Positions 11,564 through 23,022 of a DNA stretch of 64,000 nt are shown here, in pieces. The DNA is taken from the NCBI RefSeq assembly GCF_018143015.1, contig NC_054744.1:3679059-3743058 (forward strand). The letters are read 5' to 3'. Position numbers and translations under genes: made by a program. The stretch comes from Lytechinus variegatus (Eukaryota; Echinodermata; Echinoidea; Temnopleuroida; Toxopneustidae). Below the pieces are notes generated by a model that was given only the letters and a program-made list of their open reading frames with translations, ran no database searches and was not told where the DNA came from. Position 1 is the first letter of the stretch, and every line of letters starts with the position of its first letter.

Positions 11564-12460
11564 TTAGTGACAAATAACAATGATAGACTGTATCAAATGA
11601 TCAGTATGATGTATGTATACTAGGCCTGCAATATCACTTGCACTTGTTTCAGTGGTAAAATAAGAATTCATTCTTCACCCATGACTGTCACTACATGTAT
11701 AAACTAATCAGGAAATGTCATCTTTCCTATTAGCAGATAAACTTGTAATCAATTGACCTCATGTACTTTTACAATTAACTGATAAAATTGTTCATGTACA
11801 TCGAGAAAATTTGTTCAAAACATTCCTGTATGCAAATGGTATCAACATGAAAAGAAAGTGGATCAAGGAATGTCCATTTATATTGTCATTGCCCAAGTCA
11901 AGTATGAATTAATTTATGTTAATCTCCTTCCCATTATCTCACGATGGATGCATGCATGTAATGAGATTTGTCAGCGGGGGCACTGCATATCGTTACGGGG
12001 TCCAAGAACAAGAGGAGCTTCAAGACAATGACTCTCGTCGTCGCCTCTCTTGAAAATAATTCCGTCATCTATTCTGGAAGACACCACATGTGACTGGAAT
12101 ATGAGTCAGAAATATCTCTTGCATACATTACACATGCATGCACACTCGTGGTATGATGATAGAATGTATGTCTGGAGAGGTATGATATTTTATGGAATCT
12201 TCAAAAGAAATTAAAGGCATTTTGAATTCTGAAATGCAGTTTCTCTTATTTCCACTTGCAAAAATCATTTACATGTAAACATTTTTGAAACCAGAAGAGT
12301 TCACTGGTGTTTGATATTAATGGGCTATCCATAGACTACTACGCATACTTAATTCCATTTATGACTTTTGTTTCTTACACATTTATGTAGGCCTTCTTCC
12401 ACTTTTCAAAAACAATTATTCTCATCTTCATTGCTATGAACTAAAATTCTTATTAGAAAA
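11564..12460. other. Non-coding stretch
   Basis: No gene recognised. Ordinary AT-rich sequence with several TACATGTA-type words. Confidence 0.45.
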
Positions 12461-13017
12461 CCCCGGGGGGGGGGGGGGCACTTACATTGACGAGTGGATA
12501 CCATGCGCGACCAAGAAAACACGTAAAAAGGATGTCCTTTTCAGGATAGGGCACGTTACGTACGTAACGTGATAAGGGTGTCAAAAACACAAAAATAATG
12601 AAAAAAGGGTATCTATTTCGCTAGGAAAATTACGTGTTTAGGGTCGAATTTGCGGGGGTGATAAAACAAAATTAAGATGTTTTATAAAGGATGTCCTTTT
12701 TGCCCCAACACTTCGTGTTTAGAGTCCGATTTGCGCGAGGTGTAGAAGGTGGGGTCATAATAAACCAAATAAGGTAAAGCCGACGACCGAAGGACCCGTA
12801 ACAATAAAACATTCCTGTACTTGTTTAGGGGTTCATTTCAGGGAATATTTGCCAAGAGTATCGTTTTGTTTTCAATACTTGTTAAGGGTAGGTTTTTACA
12901 CACCAATACTTGTTAAGGGGTGCATTTTCGGAATATGGAAATTACGTGTTTAGGGTGCTTTTCGAGACCCCATGGTCGCGCATGGTATCCACTTGTGAAT
13001 GGAAGTGGCCCCCCGGG
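12461..13017. mobile_element. MITE, GGGGCCACTTACATTGACGAG family, copy 1
   Basis: A 557-bp element with long inverted ends: GGATACCATGCGCGACCA near the left and TGGTCGCGCATGGTATCC near the right, outside which are G-run/C-run termini. The interior repeats TTAGGGTCGAATTTGCG- and ACTTGTTTAGGG/ACTTGTTAAGGG-type phrases. A second copy is at 20864-21414. Non-coding. Confidence 0.85.
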
Positions 13018-13431
13018 TATAAAACACTTTTTGAATGAGCTTTCTATAAAACTACAAGTATCTGTAAGGTGGCACAACAGTTGCTCCGGGCATTATTTCG
13101 TCTAAGATTATGGTTAGGGTTGCAAAGGGGTTTTAGTGGTAACAGGATAGGGTTTAGTGTTAAATCAAGGGTTCAAGTTGGTAATTTTGTTTAGTGTGTA
13201 GAATTTACAGTGGTGAAATTGTCGCAAGAGCAAATGTCATGGAACCAACTGTATAACTACATGTGCACAAGTGCCATTTGTTCTGATCACCATTTTTTTT
13301 ATCAACAATTAATAAAGAGTGAAGAAAGAAAATTTCAAATGAAAACCATACATTAGGATTCATCAAAGCTTTTTCAAGCTACATGTTACATGTTTTTATT
13401 TCAAAAAGCCACTTCATGTACAAGTATTTAC
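13018..13431. other. Non-coding stretch (possible intron)
   Basis: About 13100-13250 is an old repeat related to 5990-6120, including GGTTAGGGTTGC-like words. If the minus-strand exon at 13432-13593 is real, this is its downstream intron. Confidence 0.4.
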
Positions 13432-13593
13432 CTTCAAGATTGCCATTTCAAGATCACCATTCCAGAAAACAAACAACTTTGGGCAATTTATGAAGCAAGA
13501 ACAAACAGGAGGCTTCAGTTTGGTAAACATGAAAACATCTTCTCCTGATGGTTTCCATAAATATTGACAAATATGAATGGTCCTTTCTTGAAA
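13432..13593 (-). CDS. Candidate coding exon of an unidentified minus-strand gene
   Basis: A 162-nt (54-codon) open segment on the minus strand ending at a good donor (AAG/GTAAAT, plus 13430-13431), phase 0. Upstream is TCTTCTTTTACTTCTGGCATGAAG, giving a usable pyrimidine-rich acceptor. The frame also stays open about 50 nt further, so the acceptor may lie at about 13632. The peptide looks like a folded, cysteine- and aromatic-rich protein: GEDVFMFTKLKPPVCSCFIN, then KLFVFWNGDLEMAILK. I do not recognise the family. The ATG exon at 14137-14150, with a GC-rich block above it on the same strand, could be its 5' end, but that exon's phase (two bases left over) does not join to the preferred acceptor without another exon or a different splice site. 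Confidence 0.45.
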
Positions 13594-14136
13594 CTTCATG
13601 CCAGAAGTAAAAGAAGAGGTTTCAACTTTGTTCTTTCAAAGTAAAAGTGCTATAAAAAAACTGAAAATCAAATTGCGATGTGATATTAAACAGGAAAATT
13701 ATTACCTGAATGACCACACAACAAAAATCAGTGAAGACTGTCAGGTGATCAGGAGAACTATTCCCCATTGGTTTTAGAGTATCAATGGTAAAACACACAA
13801 TCTTTCAGAAAATTTGTGCATTGCTGCAGTCAACTGACCTACTTAGGCCTACTCTTTTAAATAGTTGACACTGAAGACAGCATACAATACATGTACCATG
13901 TGTACAATACAGTCTGTTGACAAATTCAAGGAGTGATTGTAAATATTAATAGGGATTGTCACAATTTATAGCTATATCATCCTTTCTACGAATGAAGTAT
14001 GAGAATGACTCATGAAATATAGTTTTAGTCTGTCCAACTCACTGAACAGAGGACAATAAAAGGAAAACGGAAAAGTGTAAATTGATCCTTCAGAATCACA
14101 ATGACCACACTATTTTGGGTTGGTAGCGGTACTCAC

Positions 14137-14150
14137 CTGAGAGCGGCCAT
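14137..14150 (-). CDS. Candidate first coding exon (ATG + donor)
   Basis: On the minus strand, ATGGCCGCTCTCAG is followed at once by GTGAGTACC, a consensus donor. The ATG has a G at +4 in the context AAGCATGG. This 14-nt stretch would encode Met-Ala-Ala-Leu plus two bases. It lies at the lower edge of a GC-rich block (14151-14760) unlike the surrounding AT-rich DNA, which fits a promoter and 5' UTR. It is the plausible start of the gene that includes the exon candidate at 13432-13593. The evidence is a start codon, a splice site and local composition only. Confidence 0.4.
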
Positions 14151-14760
14151 GCTTTATAGTGCTGTATAACTTCCTCCTTGCTCAAAATGGGGGGAAAGTG
14201 TTCAATTATAGCTACAGGGCGTGTTTAGCATAAGCTTGGCTGCTGGTGAAGGGAAGATGAACGAAGCAGCATCTGGCGGTGTTGTGGGGCTTCCGACAAG
14301 GCTGGCTGGCTGGCCGAGTTGGCTAGAAGCACTGGCTTGCTGCCGGCTGGCCTGATGATGATGGGCTGGCCTGATTGGGATGTTTCGGCGGCGGCGAGCT
14401 AGGATGGGTGTTTTCTAACCTTGCTGGCAAATGTGTCATTCGGCTTTCCTCCTCGGTCTGACCTCGACTGACCTCTCACGACCTTACCAGGTCACGACAC
14501 ATGGTGGAACACTTCCTCCTTTTCAGCTGCTGGAGCCACAACAAAAGCAGCCAGAAGAAAGAAAGGGAAAATGAATCTGGGAAAATCACTTTCCCACCCA
14601 AGCTTAGTGTGTCTGTGTACAAGGGAGTGTGAAGCAATGCACGGAGACAGGCATGTGGGAGAGAAGATAAGACAAGTATACTACAGCGGTCCTCCACCCT
14701 TCTTAGACGTGCTCCAATCTTCATACAGTCTGACTGATACAATCATCAAAAAATCCCAAT
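14151..14760 (-). promoter_or_regulatory. GC-rich promoter-like block for a minus-strand gene
   Basis: A clear composition shift: GC-rich, with several CpG (GGCGGCGGCGAGC) and repeated GGCTGGC/GGCTTGC words, inside AT-rich surroundings. It lies just above the candidate ATG exon. A CTGACCTCGACTGACCTC word and an AGGTCACGACA word near 14459-14500 resemble nuclear-receptor half-sites. No TATA box was assigned. Promoter status is inference. Confidence 0.4.
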
Positions 14761-15841
14761 CGCATACACAGTAGTGACAGAGATGACAAATAGATAGAGC
14801 ATCCTATAGTACATAAGGCAACAGACAACTCCAATTACACATACTTTACTGTACATTAGGTATCGGTTTCTGAATCTCCTCTGAACCAAACTCCAGTTTA
14901 TCAAGCGACACACAGGCCGGCAACACCTATTAGGAAAAAGTGAAAGTTGACCCGACCTTGCAAACTTGCTGGTAATGGTATTATATGAGGAAAACAAAAT
15001 AAAGAAAGACACTTGGTCATTCTATAAAAGACATACACGTGTAGCTGATTAGGCTACATGTACATGTCTTTTATATTTAAGACAAGCCCAAATAAGGGGG
15101 AAGTTCTTAGGAGAATAAAGGAAGGACAATAGGCTATCTCTAGGAGACATCTTAAAGCATTGCATAACATAATAGTCTTAACTATACAGGGCCTATAAAA
15201 GTGTCATGAAGATGAATACAGCTTAATCAAAATAATCTTAAACTTCAGCAACCAAAATTAGAAGAGTCAAATAGTTAGACTTTATACTCTGCATAATCAA
15301 TTGATCATTAGTTTACAGTTTTGAGTTTACAGATGAACATTAATGTGAAAATCAGCTCTTGAGAGCCAGAAGGCATCAAGTCTATTTTCAAGTTAAAAGT
15401 CAATTTTTCTCTTGGGAAATCACTTGCAAAGGTCTGAAAAATCGAATATGAAAATCTGTAACTTCACAAAACAGAAGAAAACAAAATGATATACATGGCT
15501 ACATCTTTCTATCTCCTGTTCATGCAAAAGTTTAGCCAAAAAAAATGTTTTTGATGTTTTATGGACAATACACAAGGGCTGTAACTTCTGAAACTTTGAG
15601 GCGAATAGTCACCCACTTCAGTGTGATCAAGGGTTAATAAAGTGTCATTTCTCACAGATGTTTCTATCTCCATATTATAACAATCATTTATTACACTTTC
15701 AAAGCATTATAAGCACAGTTTGGCAATGTTTAGGGAGCTTCTCGTGTGGAACTTTTTCTCTCTTTTTTTATAAACTACAGCATCCTGCTTCATGAACCAT
15801 AGACATCGGTTTAGTTCAGTCTTTCTGACTTTAACAGTTTA
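14761..15841. other. Non-coding stretch
   Basis: No gene recognised. A short inverted pair, AGACATACACGTGTAGC and CTACATGTACATGTCT, lies near 15028-15070. Confidence 0.45.
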
Positions 15842-16211
15842 AGACACTGTTCTCACTACCGTCCTAAAACTAGTTTAACGTGTAATGAGAACGGTCGAAG
15901 CGGTCTTGGAAGCAATCTTCCAAACCAGTTCAGAAAACCACCTCGCGGTGTAGTTTTGAAGATCACTTTGCCTCGTTAAACTGGTAGAGTAAGTGAGGAC
16001 ACAACCGTTCTTCACACCTATCGAGCACTTTACTCCACACACTGTATAAGGAATGCCTACACTGCAGTTTCAAATTTCGCGAGAAACATGTCACCCCACT
16101 GAAGTGGTTTTGGAAACCAAATGGGAACGCTAGCAAAGCGATCTTCCAAATTGGTTCCCTGAATCGGTTTCCAGTAAACCAGTTTTAGAAAGTATAATGA
16201 AAATGGTGTCT
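15842..16211. mobile_element. MITE, CCGTTCTCACTAC family, copy 2
   Basis: A 370-bp copy starting AGACACTGTTCTCACTACCG, with inner words AACTAGTTTAACGTGTAATG, GAACGGTCGAAGCGGTCTTG and AACCGATTCAGGGAACC-like complements shared with 9563-10010 and 18126-18522. It is in inverse orientation relative to parts of those copies. Non-coding. Confidence 0.8.
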
Positions 16212-16474
16212 ATGTTTGCATTCTTCAAAAAGGGGAGAACATGTATCTCTGAACCTCCACGTTATCAGTCATAAGTCTCCAATCTCCATCAAAACTTCCT
16301 CCAAAATCCATCACGCCGAATGATTTTCTGGATTATCTCTGGATGTGACTCAACTTAATAACATTCACTCTTTTCCCACACGACATGAATTCATCGAGAG
16401 TAAGGAAGGCATTTCCTTTTGCAGTCATCCGTGTTTTGATGATAGATCCTTTACAAATATTTTTGAAGTGAAAA

Positions 16475-16675
16475 CCTGGGCTCGAAAACTAATGTTTTGA
16501 TTTGTTCAGTGATACTAGAGATCTACATGTAAAGTAATGAGTTCATTTCTTCGTTGATACTAGGGTTCTAAACTAATGTTTTAATTAGTCCAGTGAAACC
16601 ATGCAGGGCTCCAAAATAATGTTTTAATTTGTTAAGTGAAAGCAGACTATTCATAACTAATGTTTTAATTATTTT
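16475..16675. repeat. Tandem repeat, about five units of 41-43 bp
   Basis: Diverged units share CTAATGTTTTAATTTGT(T/C)(A/C)AGTGA and a GGGCTC(G/C)AAAA-type start. Anchors are near 16487, 16530, 16570, 16613 and 16653. Non-coding. Confidence 0.65.
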
Positions 16676-17665
16676 GTATGTTGTTACGGGTTTTGCATCT
16701 GGCTATAAAGGCACTATGCGTCATTTCATAGCGGCTTTCCCGTATTCCCCGTGTTTTGTCTTTGATGACATGTTGAGGAGTGGTAATGAAAAGCCGCTTG
16801 CAGGACATTTGACTAGGACCGTATTAAGGAATAAGGACTAAGAACACACACCATTACCTGAATCGGTGTTCAAGGAAATTACCGGAATTCCAGGAAATCG
16901 CGATCATTTTCAGGTAATTTTCAGAAAATTAAACAATTCCAGGTAATTCCAGGAAATCCAAAAATTACAATTAAACAATTAAAGTAGCAACTTTTAATAT
17001 TCATGTTATAGTCATTAGAATTGTTGCCTCGATACGAAGTTCAAAAGTTTACACTTGCGCTGTGCACTCACATTTTGTAATTTGTTTCTATTTCTAAAAT
17101 ATTGTGAACCAAAAAAAAAAATCAAATTCCTTGATTTTGGTCACTTACACCAAAGTTAGGCTCGCTGTATTTTTGTCCAATTTGTGTTAAAAATCAAACT
17201 TGAAAATTCCAGTAACTGTCTATGAATTTTGAGAAATTTGGAATTCAGTTTCGGGAAATATGTTTTGGATCTGTGGAAACACTGATGGGAATGGGGTATC
17301 TTCCCCTATTTATGTTTATGATTCTAAATTACAGCTTTATTTCAAGTAGAGACAAGAAATATTTTGGGCATTTTGAAGGCAAATTTGCCTTAAAAGAATA
17401 TAGTCTGCAGGCACAGACCCTGAGTGAAACTTTGATCAACAAAAGGGTCTTCACGTATAAAACGTGCTGTTTAGAAGGCCTACAGTACACAAGTTATCAT
17501 AGGTTTGCATTCTGACCCCTTAACGTGAGTGAAGGATATGTACAGCAGAGATGGAAATATGTGCAATGTTGGTATTGCATACAACTCCCAAGAATGTTCT
17601 ATAATCTGATTGGTCCAAATCGGATCACATGATATTCAGCGAATCGCACTATTGCATACAAAACA
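16676..17665. other. Non-coding stretch
   Basis: About 16855-16970 contains repeated CCAGGTAATT/CCAGGAAAT words that look like a degenerate short-period repeat. No gene seen; the 97-codon open frame at 17222 has no recognisable features. Confidence 0.4.
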
Positions 17666-17703
17666 CACTATCCTGCACTCTGACGTCAGAGTGCAGGATA
17701 GTG
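17666..17703. repeat. Perfect 38-bp palindrome centred on TGACGTCA
   Basis: Two 19-nt arms meet without a spacer (CACTATCCTGCACTCTGAC and its exact complement). The centre is TGACGTCA, the consensus binding word for CREB/ATF bZIP factors. It may act as a regulatory site or simply be a foldback remnant. Confidence 0.9.
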
Positions 17704-18125
17704 CAAGGTCTGGAATTATCTAGAATTATCTAGAATTTAGATAAAATGTAGCATTTGGGGCAACTCAGTAACATGGGGGTTGTATAAAACAAACAATGCG
17801 CACATTCTTGTGCATAGAGGACCTGAATAATGAACTCTGTGCTCAACACGCCAAAGGGATATACATGTACCGCACCGAGGTCTGCAGAGTTCATTATTTG
17901 GTCCTGCCTGCACGCGTTTATGTGCATTATTTGTATATTATACACATCTACAGTGCATGCAAGGTACAATGTAGAACTGTATTGTAAATTCAAGAAGAGA
18001 TCTACATGTATTGAAAGGGAAAAAAAATAAAAAAATAAATAACTTCAAATTTGTAGAAAGGAGCCATGATGAGTTATTTACATGTACCTAGATACAGTCT
18101 TTTGTCCAGGCCAGCTAAGAGTTTA
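17704..18125. other. Non-coding stretch
   Basis: Short open frames occur on both strands around 17730-18030 but have no recognisable content. A-rich near 18015-18045. Confidence 0.4.
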
Positions 18126-18522
18126 AGACACTGCTCTCATTATACTTTCTAAAACTGGTTTATTGGAAACCGGTTCAGGAAAGGAAACTAGTTTGGAAGA
18201 TCGCTTTGCTTTGATCACCCGAAAAGGGGTTTTTAAAACCACTTTGCGTAAAGCGATCTTGTTGCACTCTCAGTGGGGTGCCATGTTTCACAAAAAATTT
18301 AAAACTGCAGCATACATGTAGGCATTCCACATAAAGTATGTGGAGTAGCGCGCTTGAAATGTGCAAATATTGCTTCCCGAAAGCAACCTTTAAAACTACA
18401 TCGTGAGGTGGTTTTCTGAACCAGTTTTGAAGATCACTTCCAAGACCGCTTCAACCGTTCTCATTACACATTAAACTAGTTTCCAGTAAATTAGTTTTAG
18501 GACAGTAGTGAGAACGGTGTCT
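18126..18522. mobile_element. MITE, CCGTTCTCACTAC family, copy 3
   Basis: A 397-bp copy from AGACACTGCTCTCAT to GTAGTGAGAACGGTGTCT, the clearest pair of terminal inverted repeats in the family. It shares AACTAGTTTCCAGTAAA and GATCGCTTTGCTTTGATCAC-type interior words with the other copies. Confidence 0.85.
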
Positions 18523-18606
18523 AATATTTCTTTGAATACATGTACATTCATTTACATAATTGGCCTACTCTACTATATGACTTCTTTGGAATATGAGTCC
18601 AAATAA

Positions 18607-18631
18607 TATATATATATATATATATATATAT
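18607..18631. repeat. (TA)n microsatellite
   Basis: About 12 uninterrupted TA units. The surrounding 18523-19213 shows no gene or other feature. Confidence 0.9.
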
Positions 18632-19213
18632 GCTTCTTAACTCACAACTTCTCATCTAAAGCTACACATAGGCCTATATAAAGTAACAAGTCCAACGGTA
18701 CCGGTACTTTCTGGTTATGGATGGTGCGTGGGCATGCATATATGGCAAGAATGAAAGTTAATACAACATATCACTATCCTCGTTTATTCCAAATTATGCA
18801 GGTAGTTTGAGCTAGCTCTTGGAGCCATAAAACCACTCAAAGTGCCACAATACAAAATATACTGAAATTGGGGATAGGGGCTATCATCACGCCCCATTTA
18901 ATTTAGCGCTACCTCTATTTTGTCAGGAAGAAGCAAACTAAATAATTTGATCGAACCAAATTTTGGTCAAACGTACATCTACGTAATACAATGTGGTGGA
19001 GGAATGCCATTGATTTATGGCATATAATATTTCCTAAAAAATCACATTCCAATAGAAACTTGTCTCTCAGTATCCAATATTGCTTATTATCAATCTGAAA
19101 ATCTTTTGCAAGAAAAAATTATTTGAACATGTAGGCATACATTATGACTCTTCTATAATTCTTCGGTATCTCCAAATCTGAAGTATAGAATCACTTGCCC
19201 AAATGAGGGGATA

Positions 19214-19455
19214 CACTGTAAAAACTGCGGTGTTAAAACCGACACCCAATTGGTGTTAACAGAGGATTACACCCTGAGGTGTTACACATATTAGACCCTC
19301 GAGATTAAACATAACACCAGAGTGTAAATGTAACAACTAAATGTGTTGTAATAACACCTATAGGTGTAAAACTAACACCACCAATTTAACACCGGTGTAA
19401 AATAACTGGTGTGGTCTTCCATGTACACCGGTAAACACCACAGTTTTTGCTGAGT
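19214..19455. mobile_element. MITE with CACTGTAAAAACTG ends and GTGTTA-rich interior
   Basis: About 242 bp with inverted ends CACTGTAAAAACTGCGGTG and CACCACAGTTTTTGCTGAGTA. The interior is built from many short TAACACC/GGTGTTA words on both strands, so the molecule can fold many ways. Non-coding; single copy in this window. Confidence 0.75.
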
Positions 19456-19597
19456 ACACAAGCGAGCATAACGATTTGCACACCATAAACATGCAACCAT
19501 ACCCATTTGACATACCCATAATGAGAACTATATAACGCCTAGATATATCCATGTCACTTGATTGGTTGTTTGATGTTAATCATTCAGCTCATTTTAC

Positions 19598-19872
19598 AAT
19601 AATAATAATAATAATATGCAACATTTATATAGCCCTTAAAAAAAAATGTTTCTAAGCGCTGCATATTATTTCCCCGGCTTTAGCACAGCTATCCTGATCG
19701 GACGCTCACGCATTCAAGGAATTCCTTCATACTGGGTACCCATTTACTACACCTGGGTGGAGAGAGGCAAATGTAGATAAACGCCTTGCCAGAAGATGTG
19801 AGTGCTGCGATGGGATTTTAACCCCAGACCTTGTGGTTCAAAGTACGGAGAGTTATCCACTGTACACCTCTA
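19598..19872 (-). mobile_element. tRNA-derived SINE, full length
   Basis: Read on the minus strand it has a tRNA-like head with an A-box-like TGGATAACTC and a B-box-like GGGTTAAAATCCC. The body contains GCCTCTCTCCACCCAGGTGT and GAATTCCTTGAATGCGTGAG, then GCTAAAGCCGGGGAAATAAT, GGGCTATATAAATG and an (ATT)n tail. Related copies are at 63771-64000 (plus) and 9430-9540 (partial). The tail type is shared with 29755-30026. Transcribed by RNA polymerase III in such families; mobilised by a partner LINE. Confidence 0.75.
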
Positions 19873-20863
19873 TAATGACGTCATCCGTGCAATTTTGGAT
19901 CCATCCATCATGCCATTACATACATGTATGATTTCTTCCACTGCAGGCATTTTCTTTTAGTGAAATTACTATTAATTTGCTCTCATACTGGCAATTTGCT
20001 ACATTTTATGTAGGTATTTTCTGTGATTAGGCAGGTATGAAAGAACCCAATGCAAGTAGAGTCTGTCATGCAGGAATATAATACTGAGCTCAGCTGGTTC
20101 TCAATGTTAATGCATCTATGCTAATTAGTTAAAGGTGACGATAGGGTTACAAGAGCGAATAACTGCACTCACAGGATTATCATGATATTCATGTACAGTA
20201 AAGAGCCAAAAAGACGAATAAATGTAAAATCTTGAATCAGATTTTAACAAAGTTAATTAATAATACTCCATTGAGAGTCATGACATGTTTGATGCTACAC
20301 CTTGAAATCCATCCAGATTCCCATTTGGGATAACTAATACTAGTTTTTTATAGGCATATTTATCAAGCATTTGTGTAAAATATATAACAAAGATGGGTAT
20401 TGTTCTTTGAAAAGTTGCTGATGATTTCCTGAAACACTGAAATTTATTAAGCAAACAAGTTATCTACCACAAAGTCCACACGTTCTTGATGTTGTTTGTC
20501 TTGGTGTTGACCTGAACAATCATTCGCATTGTAATCATGAAATGACTCAACAAATATGAATAGACTCATTACAATTGTAATCTTTTAATGAATTTATCAA
20601 AGATAACAGCATGGAAAAGTAATTCAAACTGAGCTTGAAATGCTGTGGTTTCATGAACGGTGGATTCCATCTTTATCTATTTAGGTATTTCACAGAAATG
20701 TATTAAAATGAATTTCATGAATCATTCATTATGGTAGTATTTTAGTCTATGTGTACTGCTGCATAAAGTCAAAATTACCCAAAAATTGAAATCACAAGGG
20801 CCAATACCTACATGTACTTCACAATTATTGACAGTGTTGTATGCTGGCCTCAGGATTTTATTC
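19873..20863. other. Non-coding stretch
   Basis: No gene, RNA gene or recognised repeat family. Confidence 0.45.
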
Positions 20864-21414
20864 CCAGAGGGGCCACTTACATTGACGAGTGGATACCATG
20901 CGCAACCATAAAAACATGTAAAAAGGATTCTTTTTCAAGATAGGGCACGTTGCCTGCGTAAACGTAAAAAGGGTGTCAAAAACACTAAAATAATAAAAAC
21001 TGGTATCTATTTTCGCTAGGAAAGCTACATGTTTAGGGTCAAATTTGCTAGGTTGTTAAAATTAAGACTAAAATGTTTTATAAAGGATGTACTTTTGCCC
21101 CAAGAGTCATTTAGAGTAGATGATTTTGCGCGAGATATGGGAGTTGCACGTGCAGGGGCTGTACTAAACCCAATCAGGTAAAGGTAAAACCGACAACGGT
21201 GACATGCAATAAAAAATATCGTTGTACTTGTTTAGGGATCAATTCAGGGAATACTAGCCAAGGGAATTGTTTTGATTCCAATACTTGTTAAGGGTAGGTT
21301 TTCACACTCCAATACTTGCTAAGGGGTGAATTTTCAGAATATGGAAAGTACATGATTAGGGTGCCCCATGGTCGCGCATGGTATCAACTTGTCAATGAAA
21401 GTGGCCCCCCTGGG
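20864..21414. mobile_element. MITE, GGGGCCACTTACATTGACGAG family, copy 2
   Basis: A 551-bp copy of 12461-13017 in the same orientation, with ends GGGGCCACTTACATTGACGA and complement (TGAAAGTGGCCCCCC). It is more diverged inside. The short open frame crossing its right end is incidental. Confidence 0.85.
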
Positions 21415-22067
21415 ATTTTTTTCTACCATACATACATGTCGGCCTCTATATCATGCACCAAAATTGTGGAAGGGTTGGCTATAAAATCTAGTCTAGATTT
21501 GTGCATTGAGCTACATGACCATTTTAAATTATTTCTGCTCTTTTGCTCCTACTTGCTCCAGCCTATAATCTGAAGTTCAAGAATCACCAGTCAGTCACCA
21601 CATTAAAAAAAAAATTAATAAAAATATTTGCTTTGCTTCATAACTGTGACAGCACAAATAAAAAGATCTGAAAAAAAGCTGAAGAGTATTGAAAAAGTCT
21701 GAAATATCAAAGAGCTCCCATACTTTTTGTACAGAGGAAAATCAAATATAAGCTGAAATTCAGCGGAAAATCAAAACAAAAAATCTGAATTCAGATAAAA
21801 ATCTGAACTATCGCACCCCTGATTATATCAAAGTCTAATTCTGGTCCAGCCAAACCAACAATTATTAATTGTCCACACATACACACACACATTGTGGCTT
21901 CTAGTCAATGTGTGGTTGCAGAGATGTGACAAAAGCGAGAAGTGGAATAACAATTACTGACGAAATGTTGTAAAAAAAAAAAAAAAAGTGCTCCAACAAA
22001 AGGTCAAAATCTCACAAATGAATACTTCCGTTGAAAAGCACAATAGAACTAACTGTTCTTTCCACAT
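21415..22067. other. Non-coding stretch left of the LTR element
   Basis: Around 21655-21820 the words AAATCTGAA and AAAATCAAA recur in a loose short-period repeat. No gene recognised. The last five bases before the LTR are CACAT. Confidence 0.45.
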
Positions 22068-22254
22068 TGTCATATCAGGGAGGGGAGCTTAAGAGAACAC
22101 CCTTCCTGGTACGACTATCACAACAACTACATCAACAATACAAAACAGAAAAGAGACGAAAATAGAGACAAAATTTGTAAAGTTACCTTAACACTTCTTT
22201 TAATACGCAATGAGCGCCCCCATGCGCTGACAAATATCGCACATGTACATGACA
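22068..22254 (-). repeat. 3' LTR (187 bp)
   Basis: Begins TGTCAT and ends ATGACA, the TG...CA ends of LTRs extended to a 6-bp inverted repeat. It is identical over all 187 bases to 28290-28476. Read on the minus strand it carries a TATTAAAAG word that could serve as a weak TATA box. Confidence 0.95.
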
Positions 22255-22272
22255 TACCTCCCCCCTTAAAAG
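22255..22272 (-). promoter_or_regulatory. Polypurine tract
   Basis: On the minus strand AAGGGGGGAGG lies two bases before the 3' LTR. This is the position and composition of the RNase-H-resistant primer for plus-strand DNA synthesis. Confidence 0.85.
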
Positions 22273-23022
22273 AAAGTTATAGCAATTTAACTTTCCTTCA
22301 TTTAAAGAAGCATGTTGAAATAACATTATAACACTCAGAAGAATAAGTAATATGAAAACAAACACAATCCATCCAAGTGTGTAGTCAAGACGTATCATTA
22401 TAAACCTTTACAAAAAGAGATGCAGAAAACTTCAGTCAATAACAAGCTGGTTTTACCTTTGGAATTCTAATATCACGCGAAAAAAAACATATGCCAATAC
22501 AACAAGGTGACTTAACTCTGCAAGACTTTTTGTCTTTTTATATACATATATATATATATAACCTTTCCATAGCAACATAAAAAATGAAATTAAGTCCTTC
22601 AATGCAAGAACTTTGATCCAGCTTCATGTTTACAAATGCAGAACCTGAAGAGAGAAAAAATAAATAAATGGAGAGAACAAGAGTTAGAATATGTAGACTT
22701 GTTAGAACATAATGAATTGTTCCATGTAATTGATATATATTTTTTTTTTGTCATTAAAAGATAGTTATTAATAAACTATTATAGACATTCATCTCAAAAC
22801 ATTGCTTGACCACCTGGATAATGGAGTAAAAAAAAGAAAATAACTTTTCTTTTAAAATTATTATTATTGTTAGTGTTATTTTTTTTTTATTATGTGAATA
22901 CTAGTTAACGACCGGTTTGCAGCTTTCTGTTTTTTTTTTTTGTTGTCGGTTTTTTTTTTTTATTATTATTGTTTTGTTTGTTGTTTCTAAGGAGGTTATT
23001 TGGCAATTGACTGTAGATTTGT

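Noticed and set aside
13100..13150. Telomere-like GGTTAGGGTT words
   Set aside because: Not in a regular hexamer array; part of an old dispersed repeat also present near 5990-6120.
19690..19872. tRNA gene on the minus strand
   Set aside because: tRNA-like head of a SINE with at least two more copies in the window.
22255..23022. Possible env or accessory gene downstream of pol
   Set aside because: Only a 71-codon incidental frame overlapping the LTR; no signal peptide, membrane anchor or conserved motif.
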